A stretch of DNA of 64,000 nt from Pseudomonas sp. ANT_H12B (lineage in GTDB: Bacteria; Pseudomonadota; Gammaproteobacteria; Pseudomonadales; Pseudomonadaceae). Position numbers and translations under genes: made by a program. Position 1 is the first letter of the stretch; each line of letters begins with the position of its first letter. The notes under the pieces were generated by a model. That model did no database searches and had not been told where the DNA came from. It worked only from the letters and a program-made list of their open reading frames with translations. Below are positions 8,928 through 17,441 of this stretch, piece after piece. The stretch spans positions 1 through 64,000 of the forward strand of contig NZ_VOBI01000004.1 in the NCBI RefSeq assembly GCF_008369325.1. The letters are read 5' to 3'.

Positions 8928-8957
8928 CACGCTGAAGCGGAAAGACCTGTATGAGCC

Positions 8958-8986
8958 AAACGCCCGGGCACTTCCTCGGGCGTTTT
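8958..8986 (+). terminator. Rho-independent terminator after the racemase operon
   Basis: A perfect 9-bp stem (AAACGCCCG at 8958-8966 with CGGGCGTTT at 8977-8985), a 10-base loop and a short T run. It lies 30 bases after the stop of the racemase-family gene and closes the importer/enzyme operon. Confidence 0.8.
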
Positions 8987-9039
8987 GTATTGTGAGTATC
9001 GGAATGTTCCGGACAGCGCATATCGTTTGAAAGAAACAG

Positions 9040-9246
9040 GTGTGTGCAAAGGATTATGCGACCCTTCGTGACAAGCAGACTCGACTAATGAGCAAGCATG
9101 AGATTGGCCAGGTCAGCCTTGCCACTGTGCCTTCTGTGGCCAGCCGGTTATTGCCTGGCCCCTTGGCGCGCTTCGTGATCGAGCACCCGAATGTGCAGAT
9201 CAGCATCCAGGACGGCACCGCCGATAGCGTCCAACAGTTCATGAAG
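9040..9246 (+). pseudogene. LysR-type regulator remnant
   Basis: The frame encodes GQVSLATVPSVASRLLPGPL, ARFVIEHP and VQISIQDGTADSV, the start of a LysR substrate-binding domain (first beta strand and hinge). No helix-turn-helix part precedes it and the similarity stops near 9246, so about three quarters of the gene is gone. It may be the relic of a regulator of the Rieske operon that follows. Nothing recognisable remains between 9247 and 9428 apart from space for that operon's promoter. Confidence 0.65.
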
Positions 9247-9428
9247 TGCCCTATCCCCGCCAATGCCCCCCTCGTACGACTGGCTCATTGTCTGACGCCC
9301 AGTTCCCGCGTATTTACGCAAAATGCGGCTATCGACTTGCCAATATCGGCTTTTTCACCCCTGCCCCCCTCCCTACAGTGTGTACGACTTCAACGGCGAG
9401 CAGCGCTCGCCCCGTTCAGGAATCGTGC

Positions 9429-10373
9429 ATGCCCAGCTTGTCTTTGCGTATCGAACGGATCGACCCGCTCACGCCCCAAATTCGTCGCCTGATTCTGGTC
9501 GCTGACGCTGACCACCCCCTGCCCGGTTTCACCCCAGGTGCGCATATCGAAGTGCAGATACCAGGCAGCAAACCCCTGTGGCGTGCTTACTCGTTGGTCA
9601 GCCTGCCTGATGCCCCTCACTACGAGATCGCTGTGCAGTTGGAGGACCAGAGCAGCGGCGGCTCTCGCTGGATGCACGGGGTACAAGTCGGTCAGCAACT
9701 GGTCGTACGTGCGCCCAAAAATCATTTTCCATTGGTGGCGCCAGCCAGTGATTACTTGCTGATCGCTGGAGGGATTGGCATCACCCCAATGCTCGGCATG
9801 GCCCGCTCGCTCGCTTCCCGCCAGCAGCCATTCACCTTGCACTATGCCGGTCGCGACGCAGACCGCATGGCTTATCTGGAAGAAGTCCTGGCGCTCGGCA
9901 CCGCCCGATGCTGGATCAGCGGCGGCGATCCGGCTCAACGCCTGCCGCTGACCAGCCTGCTGGACTCACCCACGAGCGGACGCCAGCTCTATGTCTGCGG
10001 CCCCAAGCCACTGATCAGCAACGTGCTGCAAACAGCCCGCGAGCTGGGCTGGGACAACAGTCAACTGCACAGCGAATTGTTCATCGGCAGCCTCGACGGC
10101 GAGACCGAAGGCGCTTTTGAAGTGGAGCTGCGCACCAGCGGAGTCACGCTCCAAGTGCCCGCGGGCAAAACTGTGCTGGACGCAATGATAGAAGCCGATC
10201 TGGACCCGATGTTCGATTGCCGTCGTGGTGACTGCGGGGTGTGCGTGGCCCAAGTGCTCGAAGGCGCCGCTGACCACCGCGACCTCTGTCTGTCGGAGCG
10301 CGAACGGGCTGACGGCAGCTTCTGCACCTGTGTATCGCGCGCCTCCAGCGCTCGACTGGTGCTCGATTTGTAA
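9429..10373 (+). CDS. Phthalate dioxygenase reductase/VanB-type oxidoreductase
   Basis: A 314-residue electron-transfer protein: an FMN/NAD ferredoxin-reductase core with RAYSLVS (about residue 52, flavin binding) and GGIGITPM (NAD binding), then a C-terminal plant-type [2Fe-2S] domain with CRRGDCGVC and a distal cysteine. It passes electrons from NADH to the Rieske oxygenase encoded immediately downstream. The start at 9429 has AGGA 7 bases upstream; the frame is open further upstream but without similarity. First gene of a six-gene operon reaching 14985. Confidence 0.88.
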   Translation: MPSLSLRIERIDPLTPQIRRLILVADADHPLPGFTPGAHIEVQIPGSKPLWRAYSLVSLPDAPHYEIAVQLEDQSSGGSRWMHGVQVGQQLVVRAPKNHFPLVAPASDYLLIAGGIGITPMLGMARSLASRQQPFTLHYAGRDADRMAYLEEVLALGTARCWISGGDPAQRLPLTSLLDSPTSGRQLYVCGPKPLISNVLQTARELGWDNSQLHSELFIGSLDGETEGAFEVELRTSGVTLQVPAGKTVLDAMIEADLDPMFDCRRGDCGVCVAQVLEGAADHRDLCLSERERADGSFCTCVSRASSARLVLDL

Positions 10374-10424
10374 AGTGCGCTGCTGCACCGCGCACCTCTT
10401 TATGGCGGTTTAAAAGGAGACATC

Positions 10425-11756
10425 ATGATTCCCTCGAACGAACAGATCGCGGCTCTGGTCCGCGACGACAGCGTGCACAAAAGCGTCTACACCGACCCTC
10501 AGCTGTTTGACCTGGAAATGCAGCGAATCTACGGTCAGGCATGGATCTACGTCGGCCATGAAAGCCAGGTCAAAAACGTCGGCGACTACCACACCACGCG
10601 CATCGGCGACCAGGACGTGATTCTGGTTCGCGGCGCCGACAAAGGCGTCAACGTGCTCTACAACCGCTGCCCGCACAAAGGCGCCAAACTCGTGGCCGAG
10701 GGCGACGGCAACGTCGGTAAGTTTTTCCGCTGCCCCTACCACGCCTGGACTTTCAAACTCGACGGCCAGCACCTCTCGGCCCCTCTGAAAAATGCCTTCG
10801 AAGGCACCTGCTTCAACCCTCAGCACCCGGACTTCTCGATGGTCGGCCTGGCGCGGGTCGACAGCTATCGGGGCTTCGTGTTCGCCAGCCAGATCGATCA
10901 CGGTCCAGACCTGAAAAGCTTCCTCGGCGGCGTGATCACTTCCATCGACAACCTCTGCGATCGCTCGCCAGTGGGCGAAGTCGAAGTGGCTGGCGGTATT
11001 TTTCGGGTCATGCAGCGCTCCAACTGGAAAGTCTTCTACGAAAACCTCCACGACACCATGCACGCTCGCGTCACGCATGAATCCTCGGTGGACGCGGCCC
11101 GCAGCGAGGCCGAATCCTTGGGAGAAATGCCTTTCGAACTGCTGATCATGGACGGCAACGGCGAGCCTTACGATTTCTGGGAGAAGCTCGAACTGCGCGC
11201 CTACAACAATGGACATGGCTACATGGAAGCGATCTTCGACCCGGCGGCTGCCGAGCGCGACGATGTGTCCAAGGCCCACTTCGAATGCCTGACCGATGCC
11301 TATGGCGAAGAACGCGCCCGAGACATCATGGGGATGAACCGCCACAACACCGTGATCTACGGCAGCGGCTCGCCCCACACCGTGTTCATGCAGTTCCGGG
11401 TGATCCGGCCGATGGCCGTCGACCGCACCCTGGTGGAAATCCAGACGTTCCGCTGCAAAGGCGCACCGGATGCCGTATTTGACCGGGCGCTGACGTACGC
11501 CAACGTCATCAACTCGCCCTCCTCCAACGTCATGCCCGACGACGTCGAAGTCTATGCCCGCTGTCAGGAGGGCAACATGACCCGTGGCGGTGAATGGATC
11601 AGCATGCATCGTTATGTCGGCACCGACCGCTTGCTGCCCGATGGCGCGGTCTCGACCAATGGCACCAGCGAGCTGCCAATGCGCAACCAGTTCGCCGCCT
11701 GGAAGCACTACATGACCGCCACCCTGATCGCCAAGGAGAGCACCCATGCTGCTTGA
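10425..11756 (+). CDS. Rieske non-heme iron oxygenase, alpha subunit (orphan substrate)
   Basis: A 443-residue ring-hydroxylating oxygenase large subunit. Rieske ligands are Cys82, His84, Cys103 and His106 (CPHKG and CPYHAW). The mononuclear iron site follows as ENLHDTMHARVTH, with Asp210 bridging and His213 and His218 as ligands. It overlaps the beta-subunit gene by 11 bases and has an AAAAGGAG site at the start. It would dihydroxylate or demethylate an aromatic compound at the expense of NADH. The sequence is clearly different from AntA and IacC in this window, and the operon partners do not match any pathway I can name. Confidence 0.9.
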   Translation: MIPSNEQIAALVRDDSVHKSVYTDPQLFDLEMQRIYGQAWIYVGHESQVKNVGDYHTTRIGDQDVILVRGADKGVNVLYNRCPHKGAKLVAEGDGNVGKFFRCPYHAWTFKLDGQHLSAPLKNAFEGTCFNPQHPDFSMVGLARVDSYRGFVFASQIDHGPDLKSFLGGVITSIDNLCDRSPVGEVEVAGGIFRVMQRSNWKVFYENLHDTMHARVTHESSVDAARSEAESLGEMPFELLIMDGNGEPYDFWEKLELRAYNNGHGYMEAIFDPAAAERDDVSKAHFECLTDAYGEERARDIMGMNRHNTVIYGSGSPHTVFMQFRVIRPMAVDRTLVEIQTFRCKGAPDAVFDRALTYANVINSPSSNVMPDDVEVYARCQEGNMTRGGEWISMHRYVGTDRLLPDGAVSTNGTSELPMRNQFAAWKHYMTATLIAKESTHAA

Positions 11757-12279
11757 TCGCACCTTCGATGTCTCGACTAACGCCCTGATTGCAGCGCAGG
11801 TGCCCAGCGAAAGCGTGCGCGAGATCGAGCAGTTTCTCTATCGCGAAGCACGCCTCCTGGATGAGCGCCGCTTCTGGGAATGGGACCAACTGTTTACCGA
11901 TTCGGGCATGTACTGGGTGCCGCAACAACACGGGCAGGTCGACCCTTTCGAGCACATTTCGCTGTTCTGGGAAAACCGCATGCTGCGCGAAGTGCGCATT
12001 CGCCGGGTAGAGAACGTACGTAACTGGTCGCAACAACCACCGACCCGCACGGCTCATCTGGTGGGCAACGTGATGGTCGAAGGGCTCGATAGCCAAGGGT
12101 TGCTGGTGGTGAGCGCGACGTTCCAGGTCAGCGAATGGCGTCTTGAACAGCGCCAGTTGGCCGGGCGCTACACCTACAAGCTGGCCAGTCAGGACAGCGG
12201 CGGCTGGAAAATCCAGCTCAAGCGGGTTGACCTGATCAACTGCAACGATGTGTTCGCCAACCTTGAGGTCTTTGTCTGA
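11746..12279 (+). CDS. Rieske oxygenase beta subunit
   Basis: A 177-residue small subunit of the ring-hydroxylating dioxygenase beta family (NTF2-like cone fold): EIEQFLYREARLLDERRFWEW, then FTDSGMYWVP, and a C-terminal IQLKRVDLINCNDVF. It has no cofactor and supports the alpha trimer. The gene begins inside the end of the alpha gene with AAGGAG upstream, and its stop overlaps the next start by one base. Confidence 0.9.
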   Translation: MLLDRTFDVSTNALIAAQVPSESVREIEQFLYREARLLDERRFWEWDQLFTDSGMYWVPQQHGQVDPFEHISLFWENRMLREVRIRRVENVRNWSQQPPTRTAHLVGNVMVEGLDSQGLLVVSATFQVSEWRLEQRQLAGRYTYKLASQDSGGWKIQLKRVDLINCNDVFANLEVFV

Positions 12280-12872
12280 TGGGGCGCCCGACCGTATTGG
12301 CCCTGCATTATCAGAACGACGTTTTGCATCCTGACGGCCGCATCCGGGTCGGGCTCGCAGCCGATGATCCGGCACGTGACGCCGTGCTGGACGCCGCCAT
12401 CAGGCTGCAGCAAGGTGCCCGCGCACGGGGCTGGCCGATCATTCATGTGCGCGTGGCGTATCGGCCGGACTATGCCGACCTGGTACAGAACGCGCCGATC
12501 CTGCGTGCCGTCGCGGCCAGTGGTGCCGTCCAGGAAGGCACTTGGGGCGCGCAGTTCCATGACGCGTTGCAACCGCTGGAAGGCCCGGACGAGTTCGTCG
12601 TCACTCATACCCGCATCAACGCGTTTTACGGCACACCGCTGGACACTCTGTTGCGTCAGCTCGAAACGCGACAGTTGCTGATCGCCGGCGTCGCCACCCA
12701 CTCGGTGGTGGAAAGCACGGTACGGCATGCCGTCGATTGCGGTTTTGAGGTCACGGTGCTCGCCGACGCCTGCGCCGCCGCCCGCCCCGCGACTCATCTG
12801 GCGGCGCTGGACAGCATGCGGTTGATCGCCACTGTCACGGATGTCGCAAGCACCCTGGAGTCAATGCCATGA
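12279..12872 (+). CDS. Isochorismatase-fold hydrolase homologue lacking the catalytic cysteine
   Basis: A 197-residue isochorismatase-like (cysteine hydrolase) fold. The first triad residue is kept (Asp14 in LHYQND). The usual Lys is His109 (VVTHTRINAFYGT), and the nucleophile Cys of the GVAT..CV motif is Val142 (GVATHSVVEST). N-carbamoylsarcosine amidase and nicotinamidase relatives need Asp-Lys-Cys, while true isochorismatases lack the Cys and hydrolyse a vinyl ether without a covalent intermediate. The protein is thus unlikely to be an ordinary amidase. It is tightly coupled to the oxygenase genes: one-base overlap upstream, four-base overlap downstream. Confidence 0.8.
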   Translation: MGRPTVLALHYQNDVLHPDGRIRVGLAADDPARDAVLDAAIRLQQGARARGWPIIHVRVAYRPDYADLVQNAPILRAVAASGAVQEGTWGAQFHDALQPLEGPDEFVVTHTRINAFYGTPLDTLLRQLETRQLLIAGVATHSVVESTVRHAVDCGFEVTVLADACAAARPATHLAALDSMRLIATVTDVASTLESMP

Positions 12873-13681
12873 AGTCCATTCCTACTGCCAACCTGCAAGG
12901 TCAGGTGGCGATTGTCACGGGCAGCACCCAGGGCCTGGGTACTGACATTGCTCGTCAACTGTTAAACGCCGGCGCCAGCGTCATGCTGGTCGGCCGCAAC
13001 CGTGACACCGGGGCGGCATTGGCCAGTGAGTTGGGTGAGCGGTGTCGTTTTGTCGCCTGCAATGTCGAACTGGACGAGGATATCGATGACTGTATCGACA
13101 CAACGCTGGCCGCCTTCGGCCGTCTCGACATTCTGGTCAATAACGCCTGTGTCTACGACGATCAGGGGCTACAGTCAGACCGCGAGCAATGGTTGAACAC
13201 CCTCAACATCAACCTGGTGTCGGCGGCAATTTTCGTACAGAAAGCTACGCCACACATGAATGAAGGCGGCACGGTGATCAACATCGGAAGCACCGGCGGT
13301 AAGTTCGGCGCGGCCGGGCGAGCCCTGTACCCGGCGTCCAAGGCCGGATTGCTGCAGCTGACCCGAAACCTTGCGGTGAGCCTGGCACCGGCTTCGATCC
13401 GGGTCATCAGCGTCTCGCCGGCCTGGACCTGGTCGCCGTCGGTGGCGAACCTGAGCGGCGGCGACCTTGCAATGGCCGACCGTGTAGGGGCTACCTTTCA
13501 CCCGCTTGGGCGCGTCGGGCGCGGCGAGGAGATTGGCCAGGTGGTCGCCTTTCTGTGCAGTCATGGCGCGTCCTGGATTACCGGGGTGGACATTCCGGTG
13601 GACGGCGGTTTCTCGATCCTCGGCCCCGATCAGGGCCTCTCGCCCCGCGTGTGGTTCGAGCGTTTGCGTGACCCGGCCTGA
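12869..13681 (+). CDS. Short-chain dehydrogenase/reductase
   Basis: A 270-residue classical SDR: cofactor motif TGSTQGLG (17-24), NNAC (91-94), and the catalytic Ser141, Tyr154 and Lys158 (YPASK). As the fourth gene after a Rieske oxygenase it could rearomatise a cis-dihydrodiol to a catechol, or oxidise an alcohol made from a side chain. It overlaps the preceding gene by four bases (ATGA). Confidence 0.87.
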   Translation: MKSIPTANLQGQVAIVTGSTQGLGTDIARQLLNAGASVMLVGRNRDTGAALASELGERCRFVACNVELDEDIDDCIDTTLAAFGRLDILVNNACVYDDQGLQSDREQWLNTLNINLVSAAIFVQKATPHMNEGGTVINIGSTGGKFGAAGRALYPASKAGLLQLTRNLAVSLAPASIRVISVSPAWTWSPSVANLSGGDLAMADRVGATFHPLGRVGRGEEIGQVVAFLCSHGASWITGVDIPVDGGFSILGPDQGLSPRVWFERLRDPA

Positions 13682-13749
13682 ATCGCTCGACAGCTCCCAT
13701 TGAACAGCGCCAATAAAACCTGATGATGAGTCGATAACGAGGTAACACC

Positions 13750-14985
13750 ATGGGCAAGATGATCACCGTAAAAGCCAGCGACGGCAGCGGCAGCTTCACC
13801 GGTTACCTGGCGCTACCCGCCAGCGGCAAAGGCCCCGGCGTGGTAATCGGCCAGGAAATTTTCGGCATCAACGCCAACATGCGCGAAGTGGCCGATTTTT
13901 ACGCCGAGGAAGGGTATGTAGCCCTTGTACCGGACCTGTTCTGGCGACTGGAACCGGGTGTAGAACTGGGCTATACCGAAGCCGACTTCGCCCGTGCCAT
14001 CGAGCTGTTTCAGCGCATGGACGTGGACAAGGCTGTCGATGACATCGACGCCAGTTTCAAGGCACTCAGCGATTTTCCCGAAGTCGAGGACGTCGGTTTC
14101 GGCTATGTGGGTTTCTGCATGGGCGGCAAGCTGGCGTACCTGACGGCGACGCGAACCGAAGCGGCCTGCTGCGTGGGCTACTACGGCATGGGCATTGAAC
14201 AGTTGCTTGAAGAAGCCGACAACATCAAAGGTCACCTGGTGCTGCACTTCGCCGAACAGGATGGCTACTGCGACGCCAATGCCCGCACGCTGATCAGCCA
14301 GCGCCTGGGCAGACGCAACAACGTCGAGATTTACACCTACCCCGACGTTGACCATGCCTTCGCCCGCAACGGCGGCATGCACTACAACAAACCGGCCGCG
14401 TTGATGGCCCATCAACGCAGCATCGCCGCGCTCAAACAGGCCATCGGCCCGAACTACAACCTGTCCGAGCTGTGGGAAAAGCACATCGAGTTCGAGTTTG
14501 CCGTTCGCGATGTTTCGGCGACCATGGCGACCATGGTCGCCGAACCTTACGTCAACCACATTCCGACCATGACGGGTGGCGTGGGCTACCGCGAATTGAG
14601 CCGTTTCTACCAGAACCATTTTGTCCATGCCAATCCGCCAGACATGAAGCTGGTGCCGATCTCTCGCACTGTTGGCGCCTCGCAAATCGTCGACGAGTTC
14701 GTGATGTGTTTCACCCACACCAGTGAAATCGACTGGATGCTGCCCAACGTCGCGCCGACCGGTAAATACGTCGAAATTCCGATGCTTGGGGTCATCAAGT
14801 TCCGTGGCGACAAGCTCTGCCACGAGCACATTTATTGGGACCAGGCGAGCGTTCTGGTGCAGATCGGTCTGCTCGACCCCACCGGGCTGCCCGTGGCCGG
14901 TATCGAAACGGCGAAGAAACTGCTAGATGAACAACGGCCGTCCAATACGCTAATGGGCAAGTGGGCGGACAGCACCGAACAGTAA
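13750..14985 (+). CDS. Dienelactone hydrolase fused to an NTF2/SnoaL-like domain
   Basis: A 411-residue two-domain protein. Residues 1-235 are a dienelactone hydrolase with Glu36, Cys123 (GFCMGG), Asp171 and His202, the same numbering as the catalytic residues of the classic chlorocatechol-pathway enzyme. Residues ~240-400 resemble an NTF2/SnoaL-like cone (YVNHIPTMTGG, RELSRFYQNHFV, EFVMCFTHTSEIDWMLP). Stand-alone dienelactone hydrolases are about 230-250 residues. The gene starts 68 bases after the SDR with GAGGTAA upstream and closes the orphan Rieske operon. It suggests the product is a lactone or other activated ester. Confidence 0.88.
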   Translation: MGKMITVKASDGSGSFTGYLALPASGKGPGVVIGQEIFGINANMREVADFYAEEGYVALVPDLFWRLEPGVELGYTEADFARAIELFQRMDVDKAVDDIDASFKALSDFPEVEDVGFGYVGFCMGGKLAYLTATRTEAACCVGYYGMGIEQLLEEADNIKGHLVLHFAEQDGYCDANARTLISQRLGRRNNVEIYTYPDVDHAFARNGGMHYNKPAALMAHQRSIAALKQAIGPNYNLSELWEKHIEFEFAVRDVSATMATMVAEPYVNHIPTMTGGVGYRELSRFYQNHFVHANPPDMKLVPISRTVGASQIVDEFVMCFTHTSEIDWMLPNVAPTGKYVEIPMLGVIKFRGDKLCHEHIYWDQASVLVQIGLLDPTGLPVAGIETAKKLLDEQRPSNTLMGKWADSTEQ

Positions 14986-14998
14986 TCGAACACTGCAC

Positions 14999-15028
14999 CC
15001 TTGTAGGAGCGCGCTTGCTCCTACAAGG
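14999..15028. terminator. Bidirectional hairpin, REP-like, between convergent genes
   Basis: A perfect 12-bp inverted repeat (CCTTGTAGGAGC with GCTCCTACAAGG) around a six-base loop, placed between the hydrolase gene and the convergent AraC gene. TGTAGGAGC is a core often seen in Pseudomonas REP elements. It can serve as a terminator for both directions, although T runs are missing. Confidence 0.6.
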
Positions 15029-15040
15029 GGCAGCGTTTGA

Positions 15041-16063
15041 TTATCTGATGGCAGCCGTCTGATGCGGCAGTTCGCCAAAGCGCTCACGATAGTACCGGGC
15101 GAAACGACCGAGGTGGCCAAAGCCATGTTCCAGGGCGACTTCGGTAATGCTCAAGTCACGACGGCCGAGCAAACGATCACGCACCGCTTCAAGCCGCAGG
15201 TTGCGCAACCGCTCCATGGGCGTTTGCCCGTAACAGCGCTGGCACAGGGTATTGAGGCTGCGCTCGCTCATGCCCGCCGCGGCTGCCAGTTCACCCAGGG
15301 AAAGCGCTTCACCCAGGCGACGGCGCATCAAGTCTTCGATCTTATGCAACTGCCGCAATGCCTGACGCTGTGTCGGCGACTCAACGACCGCCATCGGTGA
15401 CCCGTCGACTTTCGGTGGGTGGGTCAGCAGGAACAGCGGCAGGCTTTCTTCCAGATGTCGCAACCAGTGAGCATGCACCGGCTCGCCCGCGCTGGCCCCC
15501 AGTTGTTCGAGCAAATCATCGACCAGGCGCAACCAGCCGCGCGCCTGACCGGTGTCGAGCCGATAAGCGGCAGGCAAGCTGAAATCAGCGGCCAGCCCTC
15601 CTTCGTCCACCAGCCGTTCCTGCATCAGCCTCAACAATGAGCGCGGCACCTTGAGCAGCAATTGTTCGCAGCCACTGTGCCAGACCAGGCGGGCCTGGCG
15701 ATTGGGCGAGAGCACCGCCACCTGACCCTCCTCCAGCTCAAGCGTCAGCCCGTCGCACTCGATACTGGCCCGCCCGCGCAAAGGCATCTGCATCAACACG
15801 AAATCGGTAAAAGGCCGTGGTCGCACCTCAACCTCGGCGCCATAGCGCAGGACAAACAATTGGCAACGCCCCACTTCGGCGCGAAAAAACGCCGTGTCGA
15901 CATTGCCACTGCGCCAACTCAGATCGTGTTCGACCAACTCACGAGCAAGCAGCCGATGACTTTCTTGCCGCGAGCGGCTGGTGAAGACCGGTGTTTGGCA
16001 CAGCCTCGACAGATCGAGCCCCGTGCCGGCGCCAGGTATCGGGTTGCCCGATAGCGCAGCCAT
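15041..16063 (-). CDS. AraC-family transcriptional regulator
   Basis: A 340-residue regulator of the XylS/AraC class. Residues ~45-200 form an AraC-binding-like sensor (FFRAEVGRCQLFVLRYGAEV, LELEEGQVAVLSP). The C-terminal ~100 residues carry two helix-turn-helix motifs (LGELAAAAGMSERSLNTLCQ and ITEVALEHGFGHLGRFARYY). It starts three bases after the stop of the AraC gene at 16067, so the two are probably one transcript. Location suggests control of the orphan Rieske operon (convergent) or of ant genes. Confidence 0.85.
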   Translation of the reverse strand: MAALSGNPIPGAGTGLDLSRLCQTPVFTSRSRQESHRLLARELVEHDLSWRSGNVDTAFFRAEVGRCQLFVLRYGAEVEVRPRPFTDFVLMQMPLRGRASIECDGLTLELEEGQVAVLSPNRQARLVWHSGCEQLLLKVPRSLLRLMQERLVDEGGLAADFSLPAAYRLDTGQARGWLRLVDDLLEQLGASAGEPVHAHWLRHLEESLPLFLLTHPPKVDGSPMAVVESPTQRQALRQLHKIEDLMRRRLGEALSLGELAAAAGMSERSLNTLCQRCYGQTPMERLRNLRLEAVRDRLLGRRDLSITEVALEHGFGHLGRFARYYRERFGELPHQTAAIR

Positions 16064-16066
16064 GGC

Positions 16067-17083
16067 TCAAAGCGACCGGTTTCGGCGAGCTTCGTTACGT
16101 TGCAGGGTGGTGCTCGGCGTTTCATCGAACAACTTGCGATACTCGCTGGAGAACCGTCCCAAGTGGGTAAACCCCCAACCCATGGCGATCACCGAGATAT
16201 TGCGCGCCGAATTATCCTCGAGGATTTCCTGGCGAACCGCACCGAGCCGGTGCTTCTTCAGATACGCCATGGGCGACATGCCGAAGTACTTCTTGAAACC
16301 TTCGAACAGCTTGAACCGCGACACGCCGGAAGTCGCCTCGATGTCTTCCAGGTGCAGCGCTTCGCGGGCGTTTTCGTGGATGTACTGCTTGGCTCGAATC
16401 AAGTAGTGCGGCAGCTTGACGCCGAGCACATCGCGCAATTCATCGGAGTAGTTGTTCGGCTGGGCGAGGATCAACCCCTTGATCAGCGAACTCTCGATGT
16501 CGCGAGTGAAAAACGTCTGGTCATACAGCTCGCGACTGCGCTCCAGCTCGCCGATAAAGTAGCGAGCCATGCGCCACCAGGACGCGGAGGAACCGTTGAC
16601 GGCGTCCATCACCGGCTCGAAACGCAGGGGGGTTTCCAATGGCCGCTGCAGCATGTCTTCAAGGGACTTGCGCATGGCCGCGCGGGTGATGACGACCTGG
16701 ATCTTGCGGCAATCACCGTTGATCGACAGCTCCTGGTTTTCGTGCGGCGAGACAATGATTGCGCAGTCGCGATCGGACGTCGCCTGACAACCGTTCTTGG
16801 TCAAATGCTGTTCGCCGACGAGGGGTAGGCTGACGCTGTAGCTGTTCAGGTGTTCGGCGTCTTCGATACCGACCGTGACGTCGGTGCCGTACTCGATCAC
16901 CCCCAGGGTCGTGGACATCGATTTGAGCACATTGCCGCTATGATGGAACTGAATGCGGTTGGGGTAGCTGGTCTTGAGCAGATGCGGCCCACAGATCCCG
17001 GCCATCCACTGCCGCGCACCATTGAGGTCATAACGCTCGATACGAATGTCACGAACATGTACATCAGGACTTGTACTGATCAC
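16067..17083 (-). CDS. AraC-family transcriptional regulator, candidate AntR-type activator
   Basis: A 338-residue AraC/XylS-class protein starting at a GTG codon. The N-terminal region is a ligand-sensor of the AraC-binding type (YSVSLPLVGEQHLTKNG), and the C-terminus has two helix-turn-helix motifs (LEDIEATSGVSRFKLFEGFK and ISVIAMGWGFTHLGRFSSEY). In pseudomonads antABC is activated by the AraC-type AntR encoded next to it. This gene, with only a porin between it and antA, is the best local candidate, but the assignment is by position only. Confidence 0.83.
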   Translation of the reverse strand: MISTSPDVHVRDIRIERYDLNGARQWMAGICGPHLLKTSYPNRIQFHHSGNVLKSMSTTLGVIEYGTDVTVGIEDAEHLNSYSVSLPLVGEQHLTKNGCQATSDRDCAIIVSPHENQELSINGDCRKIQVVITRAAMRKSLEDMLQRPLETPLRFEPVMDAVNGSSASWWRMARYFIGELERSRELYDQTFFTRDIESSLIKGLILAQPNNYSDELRDVLGVKLPHYLIRAKQYIHENAREALHLEDIEATSGVSRFKLFEGFKKYFGMSPMAYLKKHRLGAVRQEILEDNSARNISVIAMGWGFTHLGRFSSEYRKLFDETPSTTLQRNEARRNRSL

Positions 17084-17107
17084 GGGGCACCCACGGCTGT
17101 TTTATGA

Positions 17108-17441
17108 ACGCGCTCTAACGGCACGCCTCTATTTGAAAGAGCAATCTTCATGCCGCGTGCCTCCCTCCGGGGGCCGGGCGAAATATGCGGATAACATTCA
17201 CCGAATAATCGGATAGGAACAGCGCTACGTCAGAACCGTCCATGCGCTGAGCGCCCTTCTCACGCCGTAAACAAAGGTAGGGCGCTGCAAAAAAGAGCAG
17301 ACGCCAAGAGGCCGCACGATAGACACGCATTGAATGGCGGGCGTGATTGGGTATTACCTGCCCAGATGAGCAGGCAGGTGTTACCCCCAGGAATTGTTGA
17401 AGAGCTGGAGACGAAAATCTTGCTCGGGTCGTGCTGATCGC
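17108..17441. other. Intergenic region without recognisable gene
   Basis: The stretch between the start of the AraC gene and the stop of the porin gene. It should contain the AraC promoter on the minus strand and the porin's 3' untranslated end. I see no convincing coding frame, terminator or repeat. Confidence 0.5.

Noticed and set aside
10410..11762. A 450-codon frame antisense to the orphan Rieske alpha subunit
   Set aside because: It covers a gene with all Rieske and iron ligands and shows no features of its own.
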